Shown in pieces: positions 1 to 9,011 of a DNA stretch of 64,000 nt. The DNA comes from Caulochytrium protostelioides (Eukaryota; Chytridiomycota; Caulochytriomycetes; Caulochytriales; Caulochytriaceae), in contig ML014143.1 of assembly GCA_003615045.1 (NCBI GenBank), forward strand, positions 85,522 to 149,521. The letters are read 5' to 3'. The stretch's first letter is position 1. The number at the start of each line of letters is the position of its first letter. Under the pieces are notes generated by a model. That model was not told where the DNA came from. It worked only from the letters and a program-made list of their open reading frames with translations, and ran no database searches. The translations under genes were made by a program, and so were the position numbers.

Positions 1-532
1 TCGCCGATCGCCCGTGCGCCCGCGCTCCAGAGAGGAGGCCCGGCAAGCTGGTGAAAACTGGTCATATTCCGCGGTGATGGCGCTCTCGTTTCACCGGTCT
101 TCCTCCGTCATTCGTCAGAAAGGGCAGCATTGAGGCAGCACAGAGGGAGCCGGCTCTTTGTGGAAGTCTGAGTTACAAGCCGCGCCGTCGCATGGGGCGT
201 TCATGCACGGGCGGGCATGTGTCGCCGGAGCTAAATCGAGCGCAATGGTCATCGGTTCGGGAATCGTTGAGCTCGTCTCATCCTTGAGCGACTGGCTCGC
301 CACCGCGCGGCGCATCGAGGCGTCGTGCTCGTTGAATCGCCGTAGCATCGCGGGGCATCAGCTAGCGTTTACTCTACACGAACCGCCGCTCACTTCATCA
401 GTTGTTCATCCATCATTTCCACCATCGTTCGTTTCCGTCGGCCGGGCGTGCCTCAGGAGCTCGCGAGCGTCCATGGTGTAGCTGTATGCCGATACATAAA
501 TCGCCGGGAACAACTCAACACCAACGCCATAC
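1..532. other. No supported gene
   Basis: Only short overlapping open frames of the kind expected by chance in GC-rich DNA. The right edge runs into the conserved 3' end of Fanzor copy A, which reads towards this region on the minus strand. If copy A still specified a guide RNA, its guide would be read from about 500-532. Confidence 0.5.
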
Positions 533-566
533 CCTCCTGTGTGCCCCCGGGGGAGCCTCACGGAGG
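533..566 (-). ncRNA. Candidate Fanzor 3'-end guide-RNA hairpin, copy A
   Basis: Just beyond the ORF stop there is an outer stem, CCTCC (533-537) with GGAGG (562-566), around a CCCCCGGGGG core (544-553). An equivalent structure follows all four Fanzor copies. In TnpB/Fanzor systems the guide-RNA scaffold overlaps this end of the element. Structure is seen; transcription is inferred. Confidence 0.4.
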
Positions 567-1060
567 CAGTTCGCATTTAATTTATCGCCGGATACGCTCG
601 CCGATCAAGGGCTGCAGTGGGGGTTGCCCGGGGTTGCGGCACAGCGCGTCGACCAGTATGCCGTGGAAACGCTGGGCGTACGCCTGCTACACCCGAGCCT
701 TTAAAACGGTGATCTCGCCCTGGCCATCGGGGGCAAACTTGGAGGCGCCATAGGCAACCATCACTTCAGCGACCACGAACCTCTTCTTCGTGACTGCCCC
801 GTATGCGACGCGGTTGAAGAACTGGGCCAACACGCGGTGCTTGCCACGGTACAGCCGCATGCAATGGCGTGCCCAGCGCGGCGGCGTGCCCAGCGTGCCC
901 AGCAGGAACTCGGCCCACAGCGGTTTGTACGTGGCGATCCACACCTTCTGTAGTTGGTGGTGCGCGGCGAGGGTGCCCTTGGAGCTCGCCGCCGCCAGCC
1001 GCTGCAGCGGCTCTTTTATATGGCGCGGCCATTTGGTTTTAAAGCTGGCCTCCACATCGT
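533..1060 (-). mobile_element. Degenerate Fanzor copy A (internally deleted, 5' truncated)
   Basis: Remnant of a Fanzor (eukaryotic TnpB-like RuvC nuclease) element read on the minus strand. An open frame at 687-1055 gives the middle of the protein, including LWAEFLLGTLG, MRLYRGKHRVLAQFFNRVAYG and a VVAEVMVAYGASKFA-like block, which is the segment between RuvC-I and RuvC-II in Fanzors. After a stop (KARV*) the same frame continues as QAYAQRFHGILVD and jumps to ALCRNPGQPPLQPLIGERIRR and a stop near 587. Copies C and D show that the VDEFRTT to RDLN segment, with the later catalytic acids, has been deleted at about 643-650. The RuvC-I half upstream of 1060 is missing. Sequence from 590 to about 950 is nearly identical to copy B. 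It cannot encode an active nuclease. The family call is firm from motifs and from copies B-D; the exact ends are uncertain. Confidence 0.8.
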
Positions 1061-2538
1061 TTCGAGATTTTTTTTTCTATTCGAGTTCTTTCGGGCAACC
1101 TGGTCAACGACGGCTGAAACTTGCCGGCCATATCCCCCAGCCCCACCTATCCCGCAAAGACTTTAGTTTAGCCGGACCTCTGCCATCAATTGCATGGCCG
1201 GTGTGAGACGCCGCGACGCTTACCTTCGACCCTTCTCCGGCTGGCTGCGCATCGGCTCGCCTGCGCGAGCGGGCCAAGCATGGCGGGCAAAGGGGTGGCC
1301 GCCGGAAACCAGCGCAGCGGACGAGCCGCCTTGACGAACCTCAGCCTATTCCCTGGCGCGTTCCGCGAAAAGAAAAAAACCAGAGACCGATGCAGTGCGA
1401 TGCTTGTCGAGCGCCGCATCCGCTCCGCTCCTTGGGGCCGGTCATCGCGGGATCGGCATGACTCGCTCCCGTCTGGCGCTTTCGAAGGGGGCAGCACGGA
1501 AAGGAAGGAAGGGATGGACCCGCGCCCGGTGCTTAGAGCCCGGCTGCGCCGTTGACTGCGCAACTCCCTTGACCCTCCGGGCGGGGGAGAGTCCGGCCGA
1601 GACCGCGCATGGACGGCCATTCCGTCCAAGCCGACCCAATTGGCTCCGATGATGCATTTCCGCGTGTGCGTCTTTCTCCCCCTGGGGGTGGGGACCCACC
1701 CGAGGCGAGTGTCGTCCCAGGGAGCAAGCGTTCAACCGGAAGACGCGCAGCGGGAAGCACGAAGCCGACCTAAGCGATGGTCGGCGGTCGAGGCCATGCT
1801 CAGGGACACGTCGTCGACATTCCATGTCGGACGACGTGGTGCTTCCGACACCGGTCGATTGCGCGCGTGTCGAAACGACACCGGGGATCCTTCTCACCTT
1901 CTCGCTTTCTCCATGGCTGACCCCCGCTGCTCGCCGAAGCTCGCGGGTGTGCAGAAGGCACCGAACGAAACTTCCGCCACCGGCCTTCCCTCGTTGCATG
2001 CTCACTTGCTTAGACAGGACGTAACGAAGGCGTTGCGCCATCCTTCCGTGTGTGCGCGGGCACGCGGTCGCGGCCCAGAAGGGGGAGGCCCGTGGGAGGC
2101 TCACAAGTCGCGTCTCCATGGTATCGATGATGCCGGGTCTCCGTGGTATCGATGATGTCGAGCTCACTCGACACTCGACACTGCAATAGGCGGCGGCTTG
2201 CGCGCTACAAGCGCGCCGTGCGGGGTTCCTGTCAAAAGGGAGCGTGAAAAATGAAAGAATCGCGGCCTCGTTGGACCGCCACGCCTGAGTTTTGACGTCG
2301 GAATAAGGCAGGCTTGAGTCCGTGTATCACGTTTATCATGAATGGATACATCCCCGTCATCGCATAGAGCGGCTAGGCTTCACCCCATCTTCACCCCATC
2401 AACTCGCCCGCCTCGAGCCCCCTGCGCCGGCGAATTGCCTGCCTGCTTTCCTGCCGGAGCTAGGCCCGCCCACCCACCGCGCGCCCTCGGCTTCACGGCT
2501 CCACGGCTCGCTCTGGTTTGAGGGTGATCGCGATCGCG
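1061..2538. promoter_or_regulatory. Intergenic region upstream of the MFS transporter gene
   Basis: No convincing gene. A 241-residue minus-strand open frame (1442-2167) is Arg/Ser-rich and has no recognisable domain. There is a short direct repeat around GGTATCGATGATG (2119-2157). The region probably holds the promoter and 5' UTR of the transporter. A Phe/Arg-poor, C/T-rich stretch precedes its start. Confidence 0.4.
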
Positions 2539-4740
2539 ATGGCCGTCGCACCACAACACTACCCCGCCTCAGAGACCGCGGCGTCCGCGCCGCCGCCACC
2601 GCGGGCCTCTTCAAGCTATGATACCCCGACCCTGCCGCCCGTCCCACCAGCGTCGCCGCCCGCAATGGCCGCGGATGCCAAGCAGGCCCCGGGGCTCGTC
2701 GGCACGAGGCCCTTGCCGACCGTCGATTCGGACATGTCCGATACGACGGTCGGGAACAGCATGAACGCCGCCGCCGCCGCCGCCACGGCGGCCGCCACGC
2801 AGGGCCCGAGGACAAAGCGCGCCGACTCGGACAGCACGCGTGGCAGCCGCTCGCGCCTTGGGGGCGGCCACATGGCGGCGCCGTTCGCGCCGTCGCCGAC
2901 GCGGCGTCACCGCCCCGGCCTGTGGTCGCCGTACCTGGTGCTCTCGGAGCCGGGCCACCAGCCGCGGTGGTACCAGCAGACGTGGTGGCAGGCGATCCTC
3001 ACGCACGATGTGCTGAGCCACCAGTACCGAGGCAAGGGCACGGCGGCGGAGCCCTACCAGGTGGAATTCCTGGGCTCGCACGACGTGGGCAACCCGCAAA
3101 TGTGGCGCACGGCGCGTAAGTGGCTCGTGGTGATGTGTGGCGCGGTCGCGACGCTCGCGATCGCGTTCGGCTCGAGCGCGTACACAGCCGCGATTCCGGG
3201 CATCATGGCGCACTTCGGCGTCTCCATTACGGCGGCGACCGCGGGCGTCGCCGTGTTCGTCCTCGGGTTTGCGATCGGCCCGCTCTTCTGGGCGCCGCTG
3301 GGGGAGCTGTTCGGCCGCCAGATCTGGTTCTGGACGACGTATGCGGCCGTCACGATCTTTGCGTGGGCCGCCGGCTACACGGACTCGTTCGCGGCGCTGA
3401 TCGTGCTGCGCTTCTTGGGTGGTGCGACCGGCGCGTCGGTGCTGAGCAACGCCGGCGGCGTAATCTCCGACGTCATGAACGAGAAGGAGCGCGGCCTCGG
3501 CCTCGCGTTCTTTTCGTTCGCGCCGTTCATGGGCCCTGTCTTGGGCCCCATCTGCGGCGGCTTCGAGGCCATGGCTGTCGGCTGGCGCTGGGTGCTGTAC
3601 ACGATCGCCATCTTTACAGGCGTCGTGCTCGTGCTCGGCGCGGTGGTCGTCCCCGAGACCTATGGTCCGGCCTTGCTTGCGAAGCGCGCCGCCGCGCTCT
3701 CGGACTATACGGGCCTCCACTTCGTCCGCGCATCGAAGCGCCCGCAGAAGTCCGCTGCTCAGCTCTTCAAGATTGCCCTCTCGCGCCCTTGGCAGCTGCT
3801 CTTCCTCGAGCCGATCACGCTCGCCGTGTGCCTGTACCAAGCCATCATCTACGGCACGCTGTACATGCTGTTCGGCGCGTTCCCCGTTGTCTACCGCCGC
3901 GGCCGCGGCTGGAACCAGGGAGTCTCGGGCCTTATGTTCGTGCCCGTCATGATCGGCTTGCTGCTCTGCCTCGGCTATGCCGTGGTTGAAAACCGCCGGT
4001 ACGCCCGCATCATCGATAAGCGCGGCGCCGCGGAGCCCGAAGACCGGCTGCCGATGTCCTGTGTCGCAGCGATCGCGCTGCCCGTGAGCATGTTCTGGTT
4101 CGCGTGGACCAACTCGGCCTCCTTGCCGTGGTGGCCCTCCGCGCTGGCCAACATCCTTTTCGGCTTTGGTCTGCTGGCCTCGTTCCTCGCGTCCTTCAAC
4201 TACCTCGTGGACATGTATGCGCTGTACGCGGCATCGGTGCTGGCCGCCGCGGCCGTCTCGCGGTCGGTCGTCGGCGCTGCGTTCCCGCTGTTTACGAACC
4301 AGATGTTTGATGCGCTGGGCATCCATTGGGCTTCCGCGCTGCCGGGTTTCCTCGCGCTCGCATGCGCCCCGTGCCCCTTCCTTTTCTACAAGTACGGCGC
4401 GGCTATCCGCATGCGCTGTAAGTATGCGCGCCAGGCCGCCCTTGAGATGGCCGAGATCAAGGCTGCGGCCGCCAGGGTCGCGGCGGAAGAGCGCCGCGAG
4501 TTGGAGGGCGGCGAAGGCGGCGAATTCTGCAATGGCGCCGGCGGCCATGACGACGGCCCCGACGACCACCTCAGCAAGCCCTGTCGCGGCGGCGACCCGA
4601 GCGATGCGGCCGAGCACGGCGCGGCGTGTACCGCCCACAATGCGTCCCAGCGGCCCATGACGACGATCGCCTCGGCGCCCTTGGCCTCGCCGACCGCTGC
4701 CGGGCCGCCCGTGGCCGCCACGACGCTACGACCCGCATAG
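2539..4740 (+). CDS. MFS transporter, DHA1 family (polyamine/drug:H+ antiporter type)
   Basis: A 733-residue plasma-membrane-type major facilitator. Residues 1-190 are a hydrophilic, disordered cytoplasmic N-terminus rich in Pro/Ala/Ser, which is usual in fungal Tpo/Flu1-like pumps. Twelve hydrophobic segments follow from about residue 193 to 620. Family signatures are the motif-A-like PLGELFGRQIW after TM2 and the antiporter motif C in TM5 (GPVLGPICGG), which mark DHA1 drug/polyamine:proton antiporters. RFLGGATGAS in TM4 and the PETYGP segment after TM6 are also typical. The C-terminal tail (about 620-733) is a charged helix followed by disordered sequence. The start used is the first ATG in frame; an upstream TTG in frame is unlikely. 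Substrate cannot be told from sequence: polyamines, azoles or organic anions are all possible. No intron is needed. The gene lies between Fanzor copy A and the MSH3 pseudogene. Confidence 0.88.
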   Translation: MAVAPQHYPASETAASAPPPPRASSSYDTPTLPPVPPASPPAMAADAKQAPGLVGTRPLPTVDSDMSDTTVGNSMNAAAAAATAAATQGPRTKRADSDSTRGSRSRLGGGHMAAPFAPSPTRRHRPGLWSPYLVLSEPGHQPRWYQQTWWQAILTHDVLSHQYRGKGTAAEPYQVEFLGSHDVGNPQMWRTARKWLVVMCGAVATLAIAFGSSAYTAAIPGIMAHFGVSITAATAGVAVFVLGFAIGPLFWAPLGELFGRQIWFWTTYAAVTIFAWAAGYTDSFAALIVLRFLGGATGASVLSNAGGVISDVMNEKERGLGLAFFSFAPFMGPVLGPICGGFEAMAVGWRWVLYTIAIFTGVVLVLGAVVVPETYGPALLAKRAAALSDYTGLHFVRASKRPQKSAAQLFKIALSRPWQLLFLEPITLAVCLYQAIIYGTLYMLFGAFPVVYRRGRGWNQGVSGLMFVPVMIGLLLCLGYAVVENRRYARIIDKRGAAEPEDRLPMSCVAAIALPVSMFWFAWTNSASLPWWPSALANILFGFGLLASFLASFNYLVDMYALYAASVLAAAAVSRSVVGAAFPLFTNQMFDALGIHWASALPGFLALACAPCPFLFYKYGAAIRMRCKYARQAALEMAEIKAAAARVAAEERRELEGGEGGEFCNGAGGHDDGPDDHLSKPCRGGDPSDAAEHGAACTAHNASQRPMTTIASAPLASPTAAGPPVAATTLRPA

Positions 4741-5049
4741 CCAACGGCCCTTGCAGACGGTCTTGCTGGTAGACGGGTCGCTGGCAGACGCCCGGATAGA
4801 TGATATAACGATGGCTCGATACGCCTTTTAATATCCCTTTTTAGATACACGCAGCACGGACTGAACGAGGATGAGGACCCTGCTCCTTCGCTGTGCCACA
4901 CTTAGCAGAGGTAAGAGGCCATCAGTATCAGCCATGCTCTCCTGAGGATGTGTCAGCCTCTCAGGGGTACGGTCCTGCTGCCGTCCGGCAGCTGTTCGCA
5001 AGCTTCTGGTTCATTCGAGGGGCGCCTGCCGATGATCAGGATGACATTG
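4741..5049. other. Intergenic, AT content rising
   Basis: 3' UTR region of the transporter gene. Composition drops from very GC-rich to mixed at about 4790, marking the boundary of the low-GC block that carries the MSH3 pseudogene. No gene is seen here. Confidence 0.4.
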
Positions 5050-6710
5050 CATCGAAAGATAGCGACGGGCCAGGAACAAATCGCACACCTAGAAGTTCAT
5101 CTGCCTTTAAGATTAGCCTTTAAGATTAGCGACATTCCCAAGTTAAGGGGATTGCCTCTCATAGGCCAGCATACCGTGCTGGAATTACAACTCATTTGCC
5201 TCAACGAAAAGTATCCCGACTGCCTGTTCGTGTTCGGTAGAGATGGGCTACACATATCGACTGTTTGGGCAGGATGCGCGAGCGGCAGCACTCATTCTCC
5301 ATCGAGCACGGTATCTGGATCGCTCGAAGCATACATGTTCATTCCCCACGCATCGCTTCATGGTGCATGTTAAAAAGCTAGTCGATCATGGCTTTAAGGT
5401 TGCGCACAAACTGGAGCGGCCGCTCTGAAAGCAGCTGGCGCTAATAGAAGTGCGACTTTTGAGCGTAACGTTTCTGACATCTACACCAAAGGCACGATGG
5501 TGGTCGATGCCGATTCTTCAGTCAAATCCAAATTCACATCCAGCAACCTCATCATGTGAGTGTTAAAGGAAATTGTCGGCAACACGCGCGTGCAGTGCAG
5601 TTTCTGCTCCATACAAGTCACTACAGATAAAGGATCCTTTATCCAGTCACTACAGATGAATGGATCTACGACACGTATGACGATCATAGCGTTCGAAGCG
5701 GTACAGAGACCCGAATCCGACATTTGGAGCCTGCAGAAATTCTTTTTTCGACCCATGTTTTAAGCGCTTTCAAAGCGGTTTTGAATGAAGCCACGGAGCG
5801 TAGCGGAATGCTCCAGGAAGCCTTGGACTTCTTGACGGCTTCGCCAGCACGTGACTACGTTCGCCACCATATAGAAACGCAAATGGCAATCACAGAATTG
5901 CAGCTGGAGCATACCTCTGCAGGCGGAGAGCAGCCAAGCACAATCCCGCGCAGAGCTCCGGAAACGGCTTGATTCGCTGTAAGATCGAGCCGTCTGCAGC
6001 AGTTCAAATCGGCTTTTTTCACTCTTTCAATTTGCCAAACCTTTCGCTGGACGCGGGTACATGCTATTGACTGCTGACACGCCGAACAACCTGGAGCTAT
6101 TCCGCAGCGCCGATGGCGGACAGGAGTACGGAAGCTAGTTTTGGCTGCTCTGCCGCTACCGCACTGCCTTTGGACACCGCTTGCTGCGAAGGTATCTCAG
6201 CCAGCCGCTTTGGAGCTGACATCATTGCAACAGCGACAGGACATGACCAAAGGGCTTTCTCTGAAAAACAAATCTTCCGATATATTGGACGTTGGCTGTG
6301 CCTGACCTTGAGCAGTTTTGTATCGACTGTATACCGAATTCGCCCCTCCGAAGTCATCCGCATGCTGCAGATTTTGACTTCGCTGTCAAACCAGCGCCAG
6401 AGTTGGTTTGATCGGCCGACGGACGAGTTTGACAGTACCCTATTGCGCAACATCTTCATCGAGCTGGTCGATGCAGCCAGTGAGCTGGGGCTCCTCTTGA
6501 GCGAGGTCAACGTCACCGCTTGTGAGCAGAATGGCAAACTAAACATGTTTATCACACCGAGAGTGGCTACCTGGTTCCACGAGGTTGCCGAAGAACGCAA
6601 TAGTCTTCACCTCGCTCGGCTCGCTCGGCGTTCAAGGAGGCTATTCGCTTGCTGCTGAAGAGCCCCAACTTTCGAGCACCGCGTTGTGAGTAAGCAGGCG
6701 TGAGTAATAA
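5050..6710 (+). pseudogene. MSH3: MSH3 (MutS homologue) pseudogene, 5' and 3' truncated, multiply frameshifted
   Basis: The MutS-family order can be followed across frames. Mismatch-binding domain I: LELQLICLNEKYPDCLFVF (about 5180-5235), frameshift, then GYTYRLFGQDARAAALIL, a PTHR..VHVKKLVDHGFKVA block (to 5412) and AALKAAGANRSATFERN. Connector: SDIYTKGTMVVDADSSV (5476-5520), then an in-frame TGA after SSNLIM (5556). Core domain: LSLDAGT, ADTPNNLELFRSADGGQEYG and AFGHRLLRRYLSQPLW (6035-6210), also with frame changes. Lever/clamp: RPSEVIRMLQIL, LLRNIFIELVDAASELG, then LLLKSPNF (to about 6690). The IPTHR-VHV-KKLV and AALKAAG-NRSA signatures point to MSH3 rather than MSH6 or MSH2. The MutS ATPase domain and ABC signature are absent. 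A 13-base duplication (TCACTACAGAT) surrounds 5620-5660. It is a relic of nuclear mismatch repair that cannot give a working protein. Whether an intact copy exists elsewhere is not visible here. Confidence 0.85.
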
Positions 6711-6995
6711 AAACAGCAGCCAACCACACGGCAAAACCGTTCTGCCTGAGCTTGCTGTTGCATATGCTTTGCGAGCCAGCTGTGAACCATCCTTTGGAAG
6801 CATAGCAAATTTCGTGTTCAGTAACAGTTTTATATGGTACAGTTTCAAGGATATATGAATGGGTGAGTGGGTGAGTGGATGGATGGATCGCGAGATGAAG
6901 GGTCCCAGGCATGCATAGGAAAGTCACGATCTGCCGATCAAATGGCTGGTTGGCACCAGACTCGACAAGACATAAGCTGCTGCCTTATCACGTGT

Positions 6996-8357
6996 TTACG
7001 CGTCACAGGCGGACGCAGGGTAAAGACTAAGACTGATCATTTGTTCATTGTTCTCCTTTGTTTTGTTATCGTGCCAATTCATTTTGTAGATCATATGGGT
7101 GTCTTCGTATTTGGTGAAGTCCGGCACGTTATCTTTGCTTTTTTTAAATTCCAGTGTCTTGTGCCAGACGCTTATCTTTGTAGTGGGGGGATCGTCAGTA
7201 AAATACGATTCATCGAACTTACATGTCGGTCGTCCCGGGTTGAAAAAATCTTTTTTCTTTGCGGCCCATTCCTCGATAATCCCGTGGTCCTTGCTGATGA
7301 TCTTTCCGTTTCCAGTAAGGAACATGCCTTCCTCTGGGTCTGAGTAATTACCCGTACCCTTCTTGCATTTTACTGGATTATGCGCGAATACGATCTTGCC
7401 ATTATCTTTGGCACACGGCATTTCTGTCAACTCAAATATCATTTTCTCTGTCGCGCCGGCGTAGTTTTCGATATTTGCGTATAACGGGTACAACGTTTTC
7501 GGGCTCATCAAATGTTCATCCTTATCTTGCCAAACCAGTTTTCCGACAGCTCGCAACTGAAAGTACATACATGAAAGGTTAGCGTCATGGTATGGCTTTG
7601 TATCAATCTTCCACGATCCGGATTGAGAAGTGTTATATCTCCACAGATTTTGGTACAAAACGGCGGCGTAGGCAAATGCCTTTCTCGAGTCGGTTAATGC
7701 GTCTTGGCGCGCGACGCAAGTGTCCTTGTCCAACGCTTGTTTGAACTCTTTCTCAACGTCGGGGGAGTACAATGCAGCAACGCCTCGCAAAAGCAAATCA
7801 CTGAGCACATACCTAGCATCAGTCGGTTCAGTGGGGAAGACAAACACATTGCTGTTGTTTGGAGCAGGCTCGTCGCCTTTTCTGATAGCAACGAAAGGGA
7901 CACGCCGATGAACAATCGGGAGCTGACTGTAATTTCTGAAGAAGTCCGCAAGTTTGTCGTCAGTTATCTTCTCGCACACACAGACGATCGGAAAAACATC
8001 TTGGTCACCGCCTAGCGACGACAGAAATTTAGGTTTGAAGGCTTCCACAGGGTCTCCGTCACACGGTGTGTGGCACTGTTTTTTCAGCTCTTCGGCAGAC
8101 TCTTTTGGCGCGGGATCTCGATCCCAAATACCATACGTTTTATCGGGCCTGAACTTTGTCACTTGCCTCCAGTGATCATCAGTGTTCCTCTGGTGATCCG
8201 CTTGAAACAAAGCCCACTTCCCGGTTGCTGCGTCACGACGGTCCAGCTGGTGGTGCGATGCGGTCAAGCTCGAAGTCGAGATAGGTCCCGCCGCCACGGG
8301 TCCTGCCAGCGCGAGAACCAGAGTGGCTAGAGGCCCCGCCCATTCCGACCACCGCAT
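6996..8357 (-). CDS. Secreted cysteine-containing protein of unknown function
   Basis: A 453-residue protein not recognised as a known family. The start chosen is the ATG giving a clear signal peptide (MRWSEWAGPLATLVLALAGPVAAG), although the frame stays open upstream through a hexamer repeat that would code for an implausible (Ile-Phe)n tract. A dibasic site (LDRRD) just after the signal suggests Kex2-type processing. The mature part has about ten cysteines, including CHTPC and VCVC pairs, with aromatic-rich charged segments and several Asn-X-Ser/Thr sequons, as in an extracellular folded domain. Codon third positions are much more A/T-rich than in the core genes, so it is compositionally distinct. 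Two Fanzor remnants flank the wider region. It could be a wall protein, an enzyme or a host/prey-directed effector; there is no motif to choose. Confidence 0.75.
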   Translation of the reverse strand: MRWSEWAGPLATLVLALAGPVAAGPISTSSLTASHHQLDRRDAATGKWALFQADHQRNTDDHWRQVTKFRPDKTYGIWDRDPAPKESAEELKKQCHTPCDGDPVEAFKPKFLSSLGGDQDVFPIVCVCEKITDDKLADFFRNYSQLPIVHRRVPFVAIRKGDEPAPNNSNVFVFPTEPTDARYVLSDLLLRGVAALYSPDVEKEFKQALDKDTCVARQDALTDSRKAFAYAAVLYQNLWRYNTSQSGSWKIDTKPYHDANLSCMYFQLRAVGKLVWQDKDEHLMSPKTLYPLYANIENYAGATEKMIFELTEMPCAKDNGKIVFAHNPVKCKKGTGNYSDPEEGMFLTGNGKIISKDHGIIEEWAAKKKDFFNPGRPTCKFDESYFTDDPPTTKISVWHKTLEFKKSKDNVPDFTKYEDTHMIYKMNWHDNKTKENNEQMISLSLYPASACDA

Positions 8358-8394
8358 GACGCAAAAACAAGGTCGGGATGAGGTGACGGTGACG

Positions 8395-8513
8395 GTGACG
8401 ATGAAGATGAAGCTGAAGATGAAGATGAAGATGAAGATGAAGCTGAAGATGAAGATGAAGATGAAGATGAAGATGAAGATGAAGATGAAGATGAAGATGA
8501 AGATGAAGGTCCC
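8395..8513 (-). repeat. ATGAAG/CTTCAT hexamer microsatellite in the 5' leader of the secreted-protein gene
   Basis: About 18 near-perfect ATGAAG units on the plus strand with occasional AAGCTG variants, ending about 40 bases upstream of the secreted protein's ATG. On the transcribed (minus) strand it is a pyrimidine-rich CTTCAT run, so it may lie in the 5' UTR or core promoter, where length variation could alter expression. Confidence 0.85.
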
Positions 8514-8710
8514 TGAATGTCGCCAAACGTCACTGAACGTCACTGGAGTGAGAAGGAATACGCATGTGCAAGTAGGGCTGGCGAAAGCGAGATGATGCAG
8601 GTGAGTGTGATGACGAATGATCGGATTCGGATCGTCCAATGCGAATTTTATGAACGACGGGAGGCAGGGGGTACCGGAATGGACCTCGGTTATGGTAGCC
8701 GGACCGGCTC

Positions 8711-8720
8711 CATATATATA
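8711..8720 (-). promoter_or_regulatory. Possible TATA element of the secreted-protein gene
   Basis: CATATATATA in an otherwise GC-rich stretch, about 355 bases upstream of the chosen ATG and upstream of the hexamer repeat. Position and composition are compatible with a TATA box, but nothing confirms use. Confidence 0.3.
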
Positions 8721-8971
8721 GGGCTGGTCTTCTACGATATCCATCTCCGCGAATATTGATGACCCGCCGCATGGTGGGCGACGTCGAAGTTTCAGCGAGG
8801 TTTCAACCATCCATGGAGATAAAATTTAACCCCAAAAGGCGCGTGCCCGCCATTGGGATCACTGTGACCATCAACATAGGCCACGCTACTCCATTGTTCT
8901 CAAACCAACACACTGTCGGTATAATGGCTTAAAAAATATGGGTTCTCCCTCTAGATGACCTAGCACGAACG

Positions 8972-9011
8972 TCATATCCTCCCTGGTGCTCCCAGGGGTC
9001 CCCGCATATGA
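8972..9011 (-). ncRNA. Candidate Fanzor 3'-end guide-RNA hairpin, copy B
   Basis: Structure after the ORF stop. The outer stem is TCATAT (8972-8977) with ATATGA (9006-9011), enclosing a GGTGCTCCCAGGGGTCCCC core. The outer pairs differ completely from copies A and D, but pairing is kept. Transcription is not shown. Confidence 0.35.

Noticed and set aside
1442-2167. 241-residue minus-strand open frame
   Set aside because: Arg/Ser-rich with no hydrophobic core, motif or coding-like codon pattern; overlaps other open frames on the opposite strand, as chance frames in GC-rich DNA do.
2611-4638. 675-residue minus-strand frame
   Set aside because: Antisense shadow of the DHA1 transporter; no membrane segments and Arg/Asp-rich.
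8411-8510. (Ile-Phe)n segment in the upstream open frame of the secreted-protein gene
   Set aside because: It is the hexamer repeat read in frame. The signal peptide beginning at 8357 marks a better start, so the tract is taken as leader DNA.
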